DNA from: Listeria ivanovii subsp. ivanovii
Lineage (GTDB): Bacteria > Bacillota > Bacilli > Lactobacillales > Listeriaceae
Length of the DNA: 64,000 bases
Assembly: GCF_900187025.1 (NCBI RefSeq)
Contig: NZ_LT906478.1
Coordinates: 2,836,001 to 2,900,000 of the forward strand
Direction of reading: 5' to 3'
Every line of letters begins with the position of its first letter. Position 1 is the first letter of the stretch. The translations under genes and the position numbers were made by a program. This document shows, in pieces, positions 10,356 to 19,439 of this stretch. Below the pieces are notes generated by a model that searched no databases, had not been told where the DNA came from, and saw only the letters and a list, made by a program, of their open reading frames with translations.

Positions 10356-11708
10356 ATGAGTATAATGACAAAATTTGAACACGGCATGGAACGTGTTCTG
10401 GTACCAGTTGCGAATAAATTGAACTCTCAGCGCCATATTGCAGCAATTCGTGATGCATTTATTTTAGTTTTCCCATTAATTATGGCTGGTTCAATTATTA
10501 CCTTAATTAACTTCGCAGTATTATCACCTGATGGCTTTATTGCAAAAATCTTATTTCTTGGGAAAATTTTCCCTAATTTAGCTGATGCACAGGCCGTTTT
10601 CTCTCCTGTTATGCAAGGCTCGACGAATATTATGGCGATTTTAATTGTATTTTTAGTTGCCAGAAATCTCGCCATCTTCTTCAAACAGGATGATTTACTC
10701 TGTGGACTCACTGCAATTGGTGCCTTCTTCATTGTATATACTCCTTACACAGTGATTGATGATGTCACTTATATGACCATCAAATTCCTTGGTGCTCAAG
10801 GGCTTTTTGTAGCGATTATTGTAGCAATTATTACTGGTGAGGTATTTAGTCGCCTAGCTAGATCCCCGCGTTTAATGATTAAAATGCCTGAACAAGTACC
10901 ACCAGCAGTTGCTCGTTCTTTTAAAGTATTAATTCCAGTTATTATCATTACGATTCTTTTCACTGTAATTAACTACCTTATTACACTTGTAGCTCCAGAA
11001 GGTTTAAACGACCTTGTTTACACAGTCATTCAAGCTCCACTTAAAGATATGGGTACGAACGTTTTCTCTGTAATTATTATTGGTCTTGTATCTAACCTGT
11101 TATGGGTTCTTGGAATTCACGGACCAAATACAGTTGCGGCTATCCGTGACACCATCTTCACTGAACCTAACTTAGATAACTTATCCTACGTAGCACAACA
11201 CGGCTCCGCTTGGGGCGCACCATACCCGGCAACTTGGGCTGGTCTTAATGACGGATTTGCAAACTACGGTGGATCTGGTATGACACTTGGTCTTCTAATT
11301 GCTATCTTCATTGCATCTCGTCGTGCAGATTACCGCGATATTGCAAAACTATCTATCGCACCAGGTATTTTCAATATTAATGAACCAGTTATTTTCGGTT
11401 TACCAATCGTATTAAACCCAATTATGGTTATTCCTTTCATCATCACACCAGCAATCAACACATTAATTGGTTACTTCTTTATCACAACAAAATTAATTCC
11501 ACCTGTCGCCTATCAAGTGCCTTGGACAACACCGGGACCACTGATTCCATTCCTTGGTACAGGAGGAAACTGGCTCGCGCTTCTGGTCGGACTGCTTTGT
11601 CTCGCCGTCGCGACAGTCATTTATCTACCATTCGTCATTGTATCGAACAAAATTGCCGCGAGTGATGCCGCAATGGATGCAAACGCAACAGCTTCAACTG
11701 AAAAATAG
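10356..11708 (+). CDS. PTS lactose/cellobiose-family enzyme IIC permease
   Basis: A 450-residue integral membrane sugar channel with about ten hydrophobic segments. The family motif region WVLGIHGPNTVAAI (about 246-260) and the conserved FNINEPVIFGLPIVLNP (about 340-356), which forms the sugar-binding site, are both present. ATG follows AGGGAGGTTTTAAA. The substrate is probably cellobiose or another beta-glucoside, judged from the neighbouring GH1 enzyme. Confidence 0.93.
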   Translation: MSIMTKFEHGMERVLVPVANKLNSQRHIAAIRDAFILVFPLIMAGSIITLINFAVLSPDGFIAKILFLGKIFPNLADAQAVFSPVMQGSTNIMAILIVFLVARNLAIFFKQDDLLCGLTAIGAFFIVYTPYTVIDDVTYMTIKFLGAQGLFVAIIVAIITGEVFSRLARSPRLMIKMPEQVPPAVARSFKVLIPVIIITILFTVINYLITLVAPEGLNDLVYTVIQAPLKDMGTNVFSVIIIGLVSNLLWVLGIHGPNTVAAIRDTIFTEPNLDNLSYVAQHGSAWGAPYPATWAGLNDGFANYGGSGMTLGLLIAIFIASRRADYRDIAKLSIAPGIFNINEPVIFGLPIVLNPIMVIPFIITPAINTLIGYFFITTKLIPPVAYQVPWTTPGPLIPFLGTGGNWLALLVGLLCLAVATVIYLPFVIVSNKIAASDAAMDANATASTEK

Positions 11709-11719
11709 GATGTGACAAT

Positions 11720-12604
11720 ATGAAAATTGCAGCATTTGATATTGGTGGAACGGCCCTTAAAATGGGGGTCGTTTTGCCACATGGAGAAATTATTTTAACG
11801 AAATCCGCCGAAATAATTGGCAGTGATGGTGACCAAATTTCAACAGAAATGAAGCAGTTTCTGGCAGAAAATACAGATGTCAACGGTATCGCCATTAGTG
11901 CCCCCGGTTATGTTAATCCAAAAACCGGGCTGATTACAATGGGTGGCGCTATTCGTAGATTTGATCATTTTAATTTAAAAGTATGGCTGGAAACAGAAAC
12001 TAATCTTCCGGTTTCCATCGAAAATGATGCTAACTGCGCCCTACTTGCAGAAAAATGGCTTGGCAAAGCAGCAGATTTAGACGATTTTCTTTGCTTGACG
12101 ATTGGAACTGGGATTGGTGGCGGAATTTTTTCTAATGGAGCAATCGTTCGTGGTGGAAGGTTTCGTGCTGGAGAATTTGGTTACATGTTTAGCGAACGTC
12201 CAGGAGCTAGTAGACCAGGAAAATACACGCTAAACGAAACGACTACTATGCTCGTTCTTCGTAGATACTACGCCGAGATTACCGGACGACCATTAGAAGA
12301 AATTACTGGTGAAGAAATTTTTGCGAATTATGACGCTGGTGACGCTATTTCTGAGCGATTAATCAATGAGTTTTATACTGGGATTTGTACAGGGTTATAC
12401 AATTTAATTTATCTATTTGATCCTACACATATTTTCATTGGTGGCGGAATTACTAGTCGCCCTACTTTTATCGCCGAACTGCAGCATCATATGACTAGTT
12501 TTGGTCTACGCGACACTATTATCGAGACGGCAACACATAAAAACCAAGCTGGCCTGCTCGGGGCAGTTTATCACTTTTTACAGGAGGAAAATAGACATGA
12601 ATGA
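11720..12604 (+). CDS. ROK-family sugar kinase
   Basis: A 294-residue protein with the ROK phosphate-binding motif FDIGGTALKMG at the N terminus and TIGTGIGGGIFSNGAIVRG (about 131-150). There is no N-terminal HTH, so this is a kinase rather than a repressor. The CXCGXXGC zinc motif of many ROK proteins is absent; GEFGYMF follows directly. In the operon it probably phosphorylates the free glucose released by the GH1 enzyme. The stop overlaps the next start by 8 nt. Confidence 0.85.
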   Translation: MKIAAFDIGGTALKMGVVLPHGEIILTKSAEIIGSDGDQISTEMKQFLAENTDVNGIAISAPGYVNPKTGLITMGGAIRRFDHFNLKVWLETETNLPVSIENDANCALLAEKWLGKAADLDDFLCLTIGTGIGGGIFSNGAIVRGGRFRAGEFGYMFSERPGASRPGKYTLNETTTMLVLRRYYAEITGRPLEEITGEEIFANYDAGDAISERLINEFYTGICTGLYNLIYLFDPTHIFIGGGITSRPTFIAELQHHMTSFGLRDTIIETATHKNQAGLLGAVYHFLQEENRHE

Positions 12605-12905
12605 AATGGAAACCGTGATTTTTGGCATGATTAGCCAAGTTGGTTCTGCAAGAAGCAGTTACTTAGAAGGGCTACGCGCGGCACGTGGTGGTGATTTTGA
12701 AGAAGCAGAGGCAAAATTACAAGAAGGAAGCGAATCACTCGGAAACGGCCACCACGAGCACCATAAACTAATTCAAAAAGAAGCTTCCGGTGAAAAAGTA
12801 GAAATTCAACTACTTTTAATCCATGCAGAAGACTTACTTATTACAACGGAAACATTGCGCGAAGTTGTCACTGAGTTCGTCCATGTTTATAAAAAAATAA
12901 GTTAA
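12597..12905 (+). CDS. PTS lactose/cellobiose-family enzyme IIA
   Basis: A helical 102-residue phosphocarrier starting MNEMETVIFGMISQVGSARS. The phosphorylated histidine is in LLIHAEDLL (about residue 80), and the Gly-rich start of helix 1 is typical. I chose the ATG at 12597 after CAGGAGGAAAATAGAC; the frame is open upstream to 12501 inside the ROK gene, but no ribosome site supports that. It completes the PTS set, although it is the last gene of the operon. Confidence 0.9.
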   Translation: MNEMETVIFGMISQVGSARSSYLEGLRAARGGDFEEAEAKLQEGSESLGNGHHEHHKLIQKEASGEKVEIQLLLIHAEDLLITTETLREVVTEFVHVYKKIS

Positions 12906-12921
12906 TATCATTTTTAAGAAA

Positions 12922-12953
12922 AAAATCTATCCTACTTAAGGGTAGATTTTTTG
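12922..12953 (+). terminator. Terminator of the beta-glucoside PTS operon
   Basis: AAATCTATCC, TACTTA loop, then GGGTAGATTTTTTG, 20 nt after the IIA stop. Confidence 0.8.
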
Positions 12954-13123
12954 TTTTACGCTATATTTTTACGCTTTTTGCTTCTGCTAAATTCAAGTTA
13001 TTAATTGCTATACTATTTTTAAATCAATGGGTAAAGCTTGGGAGCAAAATTTGCCCCGCAAAAAAAAACTGCATTCGCTATAGTTAAAGTATCATCCAAC
13101 TTGGCCAAGGAGGAAGATTTAAA

Positions 13124-13930
13124 ATGGATATCAAAAGACTGAGCTTATTGCATCGTTTAACACAGATTCTTGATCGCAATCATTTTGGAACTATTGATTA
13201 TGAGCTTGCCAAATTTTTTTTAGACAACTATCGTTCCATAAGTAAAATGAATATTTATGAAATCGCTGAACAAAATTTTGTCTCACGTGCTAGTATTCGT
13301 CGTTTCGCCAGCCATATCGGTTATGAAAATTTTGCAAAAATGAAACAACATTTCCAAGACTTTGATGAAGGAGCTGAAGTTTATCGCAAAGTCCATGGCA
13401 CTGCTGACTTCCGCATAAAATTATATCGCTATCTATCACTCATGATGGAAGAACTCAACATTCGCATGAATTCAAGCGAGGTTTCCTGGCTCATCCAAGA
13501 GATTGATCAAGCACAAGAAGTAGCTTTTATTGCTTCTAGTCACATCGCAGGTATTTTCCAAACCTTCCAGCAAGAACTAGTAATCTTCGGAAAACGAGTA
13601 ACCCTACTTTCCAATGAAGAAGATATTTGCGCTAGCCTCGATTATTTCGGTCCAGAAACAATGATTATTGTCTTTTCTATCTCTGGTTTACTAGCAGAAA
13701 CTTTAGCGCCGGCAATTAGATGCTTCACTGGCAAAAAAATTCTTTTCACTTTAAAACGTGCACCTGAATTCAATTACAACTTTAAAAAAATTTATCATTT
13801 ACGCAGTCAGGAAAATACGGAGATACCAGATGTTTTCTATTATTCTTATGCCGTTCATTATTTCTTAGATGTCATTTTAAGTGAATTTTTAAAATTAAAA
13901 ACGGAGAGGAACGATTTTAATGATTTATAA
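13124..13930 (+). CDS. RpiR-family transcriptional regulator
   Basis: 268 residues. The N-terminal HTH_6 domain (about 1-80) has the recognition segment FVSRASIRRFASHIGYENFAKMK, and the C-terminal part carries an SIS-like sugar-phosphate-binding fold (FIASSHIAGIFQTF, VFSISGLLAET). ATG follows AAGGAGGAAGATTTAAA. It overlaps by 11 nt the start of the ruined GH1 gene downstream, so it once led a beta-glucoside operon. It may still control the intact operon upstream; that is inference. Confidence 0.85.
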   Translation: MDIKRLSLLHRLTQILDRNHFGTIDYELAKFFLDNYRSISKMNIYEIAEQNFVSRASIRRFASHIGYENFAKMKQHFQDFDEGAEVYRKVHGTADFRIKLYRYLSLMMEELNIRMNSSEVSWLIQEIDQAQEVAFIASSHIAGIFQTFQQELVIFGKRVTLLSNEEDICASLDYFGPETMIIVFSISGLLAETLAPAIRCFTGKKILFTLKRAPEFNYNFKKIYHLRSQENTEIPDVFYYSYAVHYFLDVILSEFLKLKTERNDFNDL

Positions 13931-15026
13931 AAACAACCCCCTTTTTCCAGCAAATTTCATGTGGGGGGGCTTCCAGTGCTGCCTGGCAGGTTGAAGGTGC
14001 CGTTAATGAAGATGGCCGGACACCCGCAATCATTGACTTAAATAGTAAAACAAAAAAGCCATTCGCTGATAATTCTGTTGCATCTGACCATTATCATCAT
14101 TATTTAGAAGATGTTGCTTTGATGAAAGAAGCTGGTTTCACTTCTTACCGCTTCTCGATTGCTTGGCCACGTATTTATCCAACTGATTCTTTTGAACCCA
14201 ATCAACTTGGAATTGATTTTTATGATCACTTAATTGATGAACTTGTAAAAAACGGCATAGAGCCCATTGTCACATTATATCACTATGATATGCCAGTCTG
14301 GGTTGACGAAAAATATGACGGCTGGTATGGTCGTGGAATTATCGACGCTTTTGATCAATATACACGTACTTGTTTTAAAGAATTTGGCGACCGCGTTAAG
14401 TATTGGTTGTCTATTAACGAGCAAAACATGCAACCTGGCCTAGCAGCACTACCTACTTTTATCCCAACAGATGGTTCTGGATTCAGTAGTAATTTTTGGT
14501 ACGCGGTATTGACCATCCTCATTGCCATTAGTACCTCCGTCGTAATGACTTTATTTCTAGGAAAAAGAAACACAAAACAACCAAAGTCGCACGTCACTAT
14601 TAAAAGCCCTCTTTCAGGTAAAATTATCCGCTAGAGACTATCAAAGATGAACTGTTTTCACAAAAAATATTGGGCGACGGAATTGCTATTATTCCAACTA
14701 ATGGAGAAATAGTAGCCCCGTCATCCGAATCTATCATAATGACTACAAAAACCAACCACGCCATCGGTATCCGAACAGAAGATGGCATCGAGTTGCTCAT
14801 TCATTGTGGACTGGATACCGTTCAACTTGCCGGACGTTATTCTGAAACACTCGTTCAAGAAGGGGAACAAGTAACTGCTGGACAACTGCTTCTAAAAATG
14901 GATCTTACCTCCATCCAGACAGCCGGTTATGACACTATAACACCAATAATTGTAACAAACAGTGCTGACATCACCAAATTGACAAACCTAGCACCAAAAG
15001 CGTTACAGCACTCGATTCATTGTTAA
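13920..15026 (+). pseudogene. Degenerate GH1 / PTS EIIBCA beta-glucoside fusion remnant
   Basis: The ATG at 13920 reads MIYKNNPLFPANFMWGG and then shifts frame at a run of seven G (13963-13969; six would keep the frame). GH1 sequence continues in the +1 frame to INEQN (about 14425). There it jumps into the C-terminal part of an EIIC domain (FSSNFWYAVLTILIAIS) and a IIA domain (IKSPLSGKII). A second frameshift (one base missing near 14629) precedes the rest of the IIA domain (GDGIAIIPTNGEIVAPS, IHCGLDTVQL), ending at 15026. So about 300 residues of GH1 and most of the permease are deleted and two frameshifts have occurred. The nucleophile half of GH1 is lost. Confidence 0.88.
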
Positions 15027-15048
15027 CTATATCATTTTAAATAAATCA

Positions 15049-15089
15049 AATAAGGCTTCCACCCCTAATTTTTGGATGGAAACCTTATT
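15049..15089. terminator. Bidirectional terminator
   Basis: AATAAGGCTTCCA pairs with TGGAAACCTTATT (one mismatch) with T-rich flanks on both strands. It separates the PTS remnant from the convergent membrane-protein gene. Confidence 0.75.
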
Positions 15090-15140
15090 TATTATCTCTA
15101 CTACCTATTTTCAAATCAATCAGTATGTATTTTTCATTTT

Positions 15141-15596
15141 CTAGTAAGTATTTTCTTTCTCAATACTAGAAATATTCACTACTGACAATATAGCCAAAAC
15201 AATATAAACTAACTCAATTATTGGGATATTCCAACTAATAATTCTTACTATTAAAGAAAGTACCATGCATATAATAATAATTATGTACATTCTCTTCTTT
15301 GGAATACCTAATCGACGCAAGCGACCAAAAGCTTTGAAACAAAAATAACTCAAAACGAAATATACTGCAATAATGAGCATAATAATTACACCTAAAATAA
15401 AGAATGTTAAATTACTCGTTATAATAAGCATTCCTCCACCAAAAAGGCCAATAGTAAGAAAAGTGAAAACTCCTACAACTAAACTAATAATAGCTAAGGC
15501 TAATGTTGAACCGCGAACAATCGCACTTTTTTTCCAAAAAATCCTTTGTTCTTCTGTCGCATTCTGACTTACAGGGTTAAATGGTTGCTCTAGCAT
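15141..15596 (-). CDS. Predicted membrane protein, unknown function
   Basis: 151 residues with four hydrophobic segments (about 28-50, 53-85, 101-120 and 124-141) and a charged stretch between helices two and three (FKAFGRLRRLGIPKKR). The N-terminal 25 residues are polar (MLEQPFNPVSQNATEEQRIF), resembling short DUF-type Listeria membrane proteins. ATG follows AAAGGAGAAGATT. It stands alone between a terminator and an RpiR gene. I do not recognise a function. Confidence 0.7.
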   Translation of the reverse strand: MLEQPFNPVSQNATEEQRIFWKKSAIVRGSTLALAIISLVVGVFTFLTIGLFGGGMLIITSNLTFFILGVIIMLIIAVYFVLSYFCFKAFGRLRRLGIPKKRMYIIIIICMVLSLIVRIISWNIPIIELVYIVLAILSVVNISSIEKENTY

Positions 15597-15655
15597 AATC
15601 TTCTCCTTTAATAAATAGTATATTAATCTCGGTGAACAGAAAAAATTTTATGAAG

Positions 15656-16390
15656 TTATTCTACTTGCTCCTGATTATAGTTCTTCTTCGCCATTGCTTC
15701 TAATAAAAATAAAACGGGAATCTGCGTCGTAATATTCGTTTTATCCACCATTTCCTGCGTTACATAGTACGGAATATTAACGTCTGACAGTCCTGCAAGC
15801 GTGTTATGGCTCGTATTCGTGATACTAATAATTCGGCTACCATACTGCTGCATATTCTGCGCTTGCTCAAGCACCTGATCCGTTTCACCAGATACAGATA
15901 AAATAATCATGACCGCTTTATTTTTAAATTGTTCTCCCGGATTAGGATAAAATGGATCTTTAATATAAAAGGTCCGTTTTTTCATATTTGAAAAAAAGCG
16001 ACTGCCATATTCTGCCAAAATCCCTGAAGTTCCAATACCAAAAAAGACAACTAAATCGGCTTCATTAATAATTTCAGCTGCTGCATCTAGCACTTGGTCA
16101 TAGTCCCGGTTCATTGTCCGCTCAAAAAACTCTTCTAAAACTTCGACTGTATCAGCCGTTTTTTTCTTTACTGCGCGTGTTGCCTCTTGCTTTAGCTTCA
16201 CTTTAAATTCGGAAAAGCCTTCACAACCAAGTTTTCTTGTAAAACGAACAATCGAAGCTGGTGAAACGTGTGTCGCTTCTGAAAGTTCGCGAACTCGCAT
16301 AAACATAACTTTATCCCGATTGTCCATTATGTAACGGTATAAATGATGTTCTGTCTCTGTAAATTGCCTAATCACTTCATAGGAAAACAT
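15656..16390 (-). CDS. RpiR/MurR-family transcriptional regulator
   Basis: N-terminal HTH_6 (VRELSEATHVSPASIVRFTRKLGCEGFSEFK) followed by an SIS domain (DLVVFFGIGTSGILAEYGSRFF; VMIILSVSGETDQVLEQAQ), which binds a sugar phosphate. I choose the ATG at 16390 (MFSYEVIRQF, 244 residues) because GAGGTGAATAGATTT precedes it. An in-frame ATG at 16411 would put the ribosome site inside the gene. A perfect Noc-binding site lies 28 nt upstream. No sugar genes are adjacent on the same strand, so the target is unknown. Confidence 0.85.
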   Translation of the reverse strand: MFSYEVIRQFTETEHHLYRYIMDNRDKVMFMRVRELSEATHVSPASIVRFTRKLGCEGFSEFKVKLKQEATRAVKKKTADTVEVLEEFFERTMNRDYDQVLDAAAEIINEADLVVFFGIGTSGILAEYGSRFFSNMKKRTFYIKDPFYPNPGEQFKNKAVMIILSVSGETDQVLEQAQNMQQYGSRIISITNTSHNTLAGLSDVNIPYYVTQEMVDKTNITTQIPVLFLLEAMAKKNYNQEQVE

Positions 16391-16417
16391 AAATCTATTC
16401 ACCTCATCCATATCAGT

Positions 16418-16431
16418 ATTTCCCGGGAAAT
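16418..16431. other. Noc-binding site (NBS) 1
   Basis: ATTTCCCGGGAAAT is an exact match to the 14-bp palindrome bound by the nucleoid-occlusion protein Noc of Bacillus. noc itself is at 36460-37320. Confidence 0.85.
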
Positions 16432-16474
16432 AAAAACAGATGACCGCCTCGCTATATGCAACTTAGGTCATCTG
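16432..16474 (-). terminator. Terminator of the DUF1129-like gene
   Basis: Minus strand CAGATGACC...GGTCATCTG, a perfect 9-bp stem with a 20-nt loop, followed by TTTTTATTT. It directly abuts the Noc-binding site. Confidence 0.8.
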
Positions 16475-16489
16475 TCCGCATCCATCTTC

Positions 16490-17146
16490 TTATAAGGATG
16501 GAATATTTTTCTTTTTCTTCACATAGAATCGAAGGGCAATAATAATTGCACCGCCAACTGTATTAACAATCGGACTTAAAGCTACGTTAATATTTGGTGG
16601 AATTGTCACTTGAACAATTGTCATAACGAACATCCATACAGCGATGACTCCAACTGCCACGAGTAAGTATTTTATGGTGCCTCCTTTTTGACCAGCACGC
16701 ATATTTGATGCATATTTACGTAATATCAGCATTGCAAAACCGCCGACAACTGCTGTAATTAGAAGCACAATAATTCCAAGTGTTTGTGCATCTTTTTGGA
16801 AAAAGGCACTAATTCCAGAAATTAACATCATCGCTCCAAGTACAAGTAATCCACCATCTAGCACAAGCCACCATTTATCGGTATTTTGTTCTACTGGTGC
16901 AGCTTTTACATCTAAAGAAACAACATATTCTGTTGGTGTTAAATTAAATAATTTTCTCGCTGTTATGCCTTTTTTTTGTTCTGCTAAAATTTTCTCACAC
17001 ATTTCATAAATAATGATTTCTCGCTGTTCTTCGCCGTAATGGGTCCCACGCAAATGTTTTTCGACTTCCATTACATATTGCAGATTCCGCTTTGTTAATC
17101 CAGCTTTCAACTCAGCTAAAAGCGGTTTATTCGTTTCTGTGGTCAA
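16490..17146 (-). CDS. DUF1129-like membrane protein
   Basis: About 218 residues. A soluble N-terminal region of about 80 residues (LKAGLTKRNLQYVMEVEKHL, with a helical repeat also seen in small DUF1129/DUF1048-type proteins) is followed by four hydrophobic segments. I prefer the TTG at 17146 (MTTETNKPLL), 8 nt after GGAGG; the frame opens earlier at a GTG (17164) that overlaps the ribosome site. It lies downstream of an ABC exporter pair on the same strand. Function unknown. Confidence 0.7.
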   Translation of the reverse strand: MTTETNKPLLAELKAGLTKRNLQYVMEVEKHLRGTHYGEEQREIIIYEMCEKILAEQKKGITARKLFNLTPTEYVVSLDVKAAPVEQNTDKWWLVLDGGLLVLGAMMLISGISAFFQKDAQTLGIIVLLITAVVGGFAMLILRKYASNMRAGQKGGTIKYLLVAVGVIAVWMFVMTIVQVTIPPNINVALSPIVNTVGGAIIIALRFYVKKKKNIPSL

Positions 17147-17216
17147 TGCTAAATCCTCCCTCACTCATTCTAACCTCTATTATACCGGACTTATCGACTA
17201 TAAAAAAGCTATTTTT

Positions 17217-18350
17217 TTAATTGATTTTAGAGCCCTGAAAAAGCCCCCGTAATTTACGTAAAAGATACAACATGAAAACAAAAGTCGCTATCATTGAACC
17301 TATTATCCAACAAATATAGGAAACAAAATTTAATGGATTTGTGTTTGTAACAGCTAGATTCGCTATCGCTACTCCAAAAACTAACGAGAACACGATAAGA
17401 AATGGCCACTTGACCCATGGAAATGCAAATAAGTATCCGCTACGCTCAATATGTTGTTTTTTATATAAGATTAAAATAATCACAACCATAAAAATATTTA
17501 AAACTATACTAAAAATCACTGGACCAATCGCAACTGATTCAAACGAAAATAGCGCAAACACATTCAGATAATCTTCAAAACGCAGCAAAGTCCCCATTCC
17601 TGCTTCACCGGCATTCGGCCAAATATAATTAAATATATTATTGAGCATTGGATTGATTACATTAGGTAATAATGTCACTCCGAAAGCCACTGCTGCTGCC
17701 GCAATTGGTGAGCCAATTAAAAGTCCAATTAAAACAGCTACCAAAAACACCAGAATAAACGAGGACAACCCACCAGCTAAATCCATCCAAAATTTTGTTG
17801 TATCAAGCTGAATATATTCATTAGGAACATGGTTTAAAAAGTAAGACCAACCAATAGCCATTGAAACAATGTAACTTAGCACAATTGTTATAATTCCCAA
17901 AATTAGTTTTACACCAACAATATGAGTGCGTTTATAAGGTAGAGAGGCAGTAATTCGATTTCCACGTGTATATCTTTCAAAAATAATAGCTAGTACTCCC
18001 AAGATAAACACACTTACTTTAATTAATGTAAAAAGTAAATCCATTTGAAAGTAAAACATAAACGGCATATATTCTTGATATTCCTCTGCCACAAATGTTG
18101 TATACATAGGTACCGCTAAATAAGCCACTGTCAAACTTGCATTCATTTCTTCATCAGAAGTTTTAAACTCTGGATCCTCTTTTTGCTGCTTCAAAAAACC
18201 ACTAGACTCATAGTAACTCTTTTGACTTTGCCACCTATCCGCATCCGAAACAAGACCTAAAGTAATTCCTAGGAAAAACAACACCGTTACACCTAAAAGC
18301 ATCCATCTCATATTACGCCATTCCCGGTACCATAAACCTCGATTAAACAT
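17217..18350 (-). CDS. ABC transporter permease
   Basis: About 377 residues with a long extracellular loop (about 40-105) after the first membrane segment and some seven further hydrophobic segments, typical of ABC-2 export permeases. ATG at 18350 (MFNRGLWYREWRNMRW) follows GTGAGGCTAGCA. The gene partners the ATPase at 18378-19265, 27 nt upstream. The substrate is unknown; such pairs often export lipids or peptides or respond to cell-wall agents. Confidence 0.82.
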   Translation of the reverse strand: MFNRGLWYREWRNMRWMLLGVTVLFFLGITLGLVSDADRWQSQKSYYESSGFLKQQKEDPEFKTSDEEMNASLTVAYLAVPMYTTFVAEEYQEYMPFMFYFQMDLLFTLIKVSVFILGVLAIIFERYTRGNRITASLPYKRTHIVGVKLILGIITIVLSYIVSMAIGWSYFLNHVPNEYIQLDTTKFWMDLAGGLSSFILVFLVAVLIGLLIGSPIAAAAVAFGVTLLPNVINPMLNNIFNYIWPNAGEAGMGTLLRFEDYLNVFALFSFESVAIGPVIFSIVLNIFMVVIILILYKKQHIERSGYLFAFPWVKWPFLIVFSLVFGVAIANLAVTNTNPLNFVSYICWIIGSMIATFVFMLYLLRKLRGLFQGSKIN

Positions 18351-18377
18351 TGCTAGCCTCACTCCTCACTGTATGTC

Positions 18378-19265
18378 TTAAATCTCGTAGTAATCAATTT
18401 TATCATTCGTTAAATAAATCGTAAAAATATCTTCTATCGTGATTGCCATCTCTTCATACAGAATAGGATTTTCTTGCTGTAATTGTTGCACGAACTCGTT
18501 AGCATTTTCTGTTACTAATAGTGTGTATATTCTCCCATTCCGATAAAGTAGTCTCGCTTTTTCTTTCACAAAACCAGGTATTATTTTCGTTTTGAATGCC
18601 ACTTGTATTTTTACCGAATTATCTCGCATATCTGCTAAATAATAGTCTAACTCCACACTTGCACCTTTCAAAACAATAACTCTATCCGCAATAGCCTCCA
18701 ACTCATCCAAACGATGGGAAGCAATAACCACACTTGTTTCACGCATTTTAACTGTGTCTTTAATAAGAGTTAAAATTTGTTTTTTAATAATTACATCTAA
18801 ACCATCCATTGGTTCATCCAAAAGCAAAAACCGAACATTTAGTGAAAAAGCTAAAATAATGAAAAATAATGCTTTTCTCCCTTTTGAAAAAGATATCAAT
18901 TTCGCTTTCATCGGGAGCTCAAATTGTTTCATTAAATCATTAAATAATTGCTCATCAAATGTCGTATAAATATTTTTATAAATCTTAACAACCGCGTGAA
19001 CACTATATGTATTATAGTGGTTCATATTGTCTTCCAAGAAAAATAACTCGCGCTTCACTTCTGGGTGCTTATAAATACTTTTCCCGTCTAAAAAAACGTC
19101 CCCATCATCAGGCAAGTAAATTCCCGTCATCGTCGAAAAAAGCGTTGTTTTCCCCACACCATTCCGGCCAATAAGCGCGGTTACTTCTCCACCTTTTAAA
19201 TCAAATGAAATATCCTTCAGCACTGTCTTATCTTCCATCTTTTTTGTTATATTTCGAATTTCCAT
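18378..19265 (-). CDS. ABC transporter ATP-binding protein
   Basis: 295 residues. Walker A is ALIGRNGVGKTTLFS and Walker B is FLLLDEPMDG. The signature is degenerate, ISFSKGRKALFFI in place of LSGGQ, as in some YtrB-type exporters. The C-terminal extension of about 80 residues after the H-loop (VIASHR) is typical of this subfamily. YtrB-type operons usually include a GntR regulator, but none is present here. ATG follows AGGTGAAAAA. It is divergent from gshF. Confidence 0.85.
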   Translation of the reverse strand: MEIRNITKKMEDKTVLKDISFDLKGGEVTALIGRNGVGKTTLFSTMTGIYLPDDGDVFLDGKSIYKHPEVKRELFFLEDNMNHYNTYSVHAVVKIYKNIYTTFDEQLFNDLMKQFELPMKAKLISFSKGRKALFFIILAFSLNVRFLLLDEPMDGLDVIIKKQILTLIKDTVKMRETSVVIASHRLDELEAIADRVIVLKGASVELDYYLADMRDNSVKIQVAFKTKIIPGFVKEKARLLYRNGRIYTLLVTENANEFVQQLQQENPILYEEMAITIEDIFTIYLTNDKIDYYEI

Positions 19266-19439
19266 TTTTTCACCTCACCAATCCATTATATAAGCTCCAT
19301 GATAATTTTTCTATACTTTTTAAAATTTTCTACCAATTCTTTTCACAAAGTTAATGCCCAAACCAATCATTATACTAATTTCACATATTGCGGTAAAATA
19401 TTCCTATATGAATTTATTTAACCCCCCTGAGGTGAAAAC

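Noticed and set aside
13963-13969. G7 run as a phase-variation switch of the GH1 gene.
   Set aside because: The gene also has a large deletion and a second frameshift, so restoring this run would not give a working enzyme.
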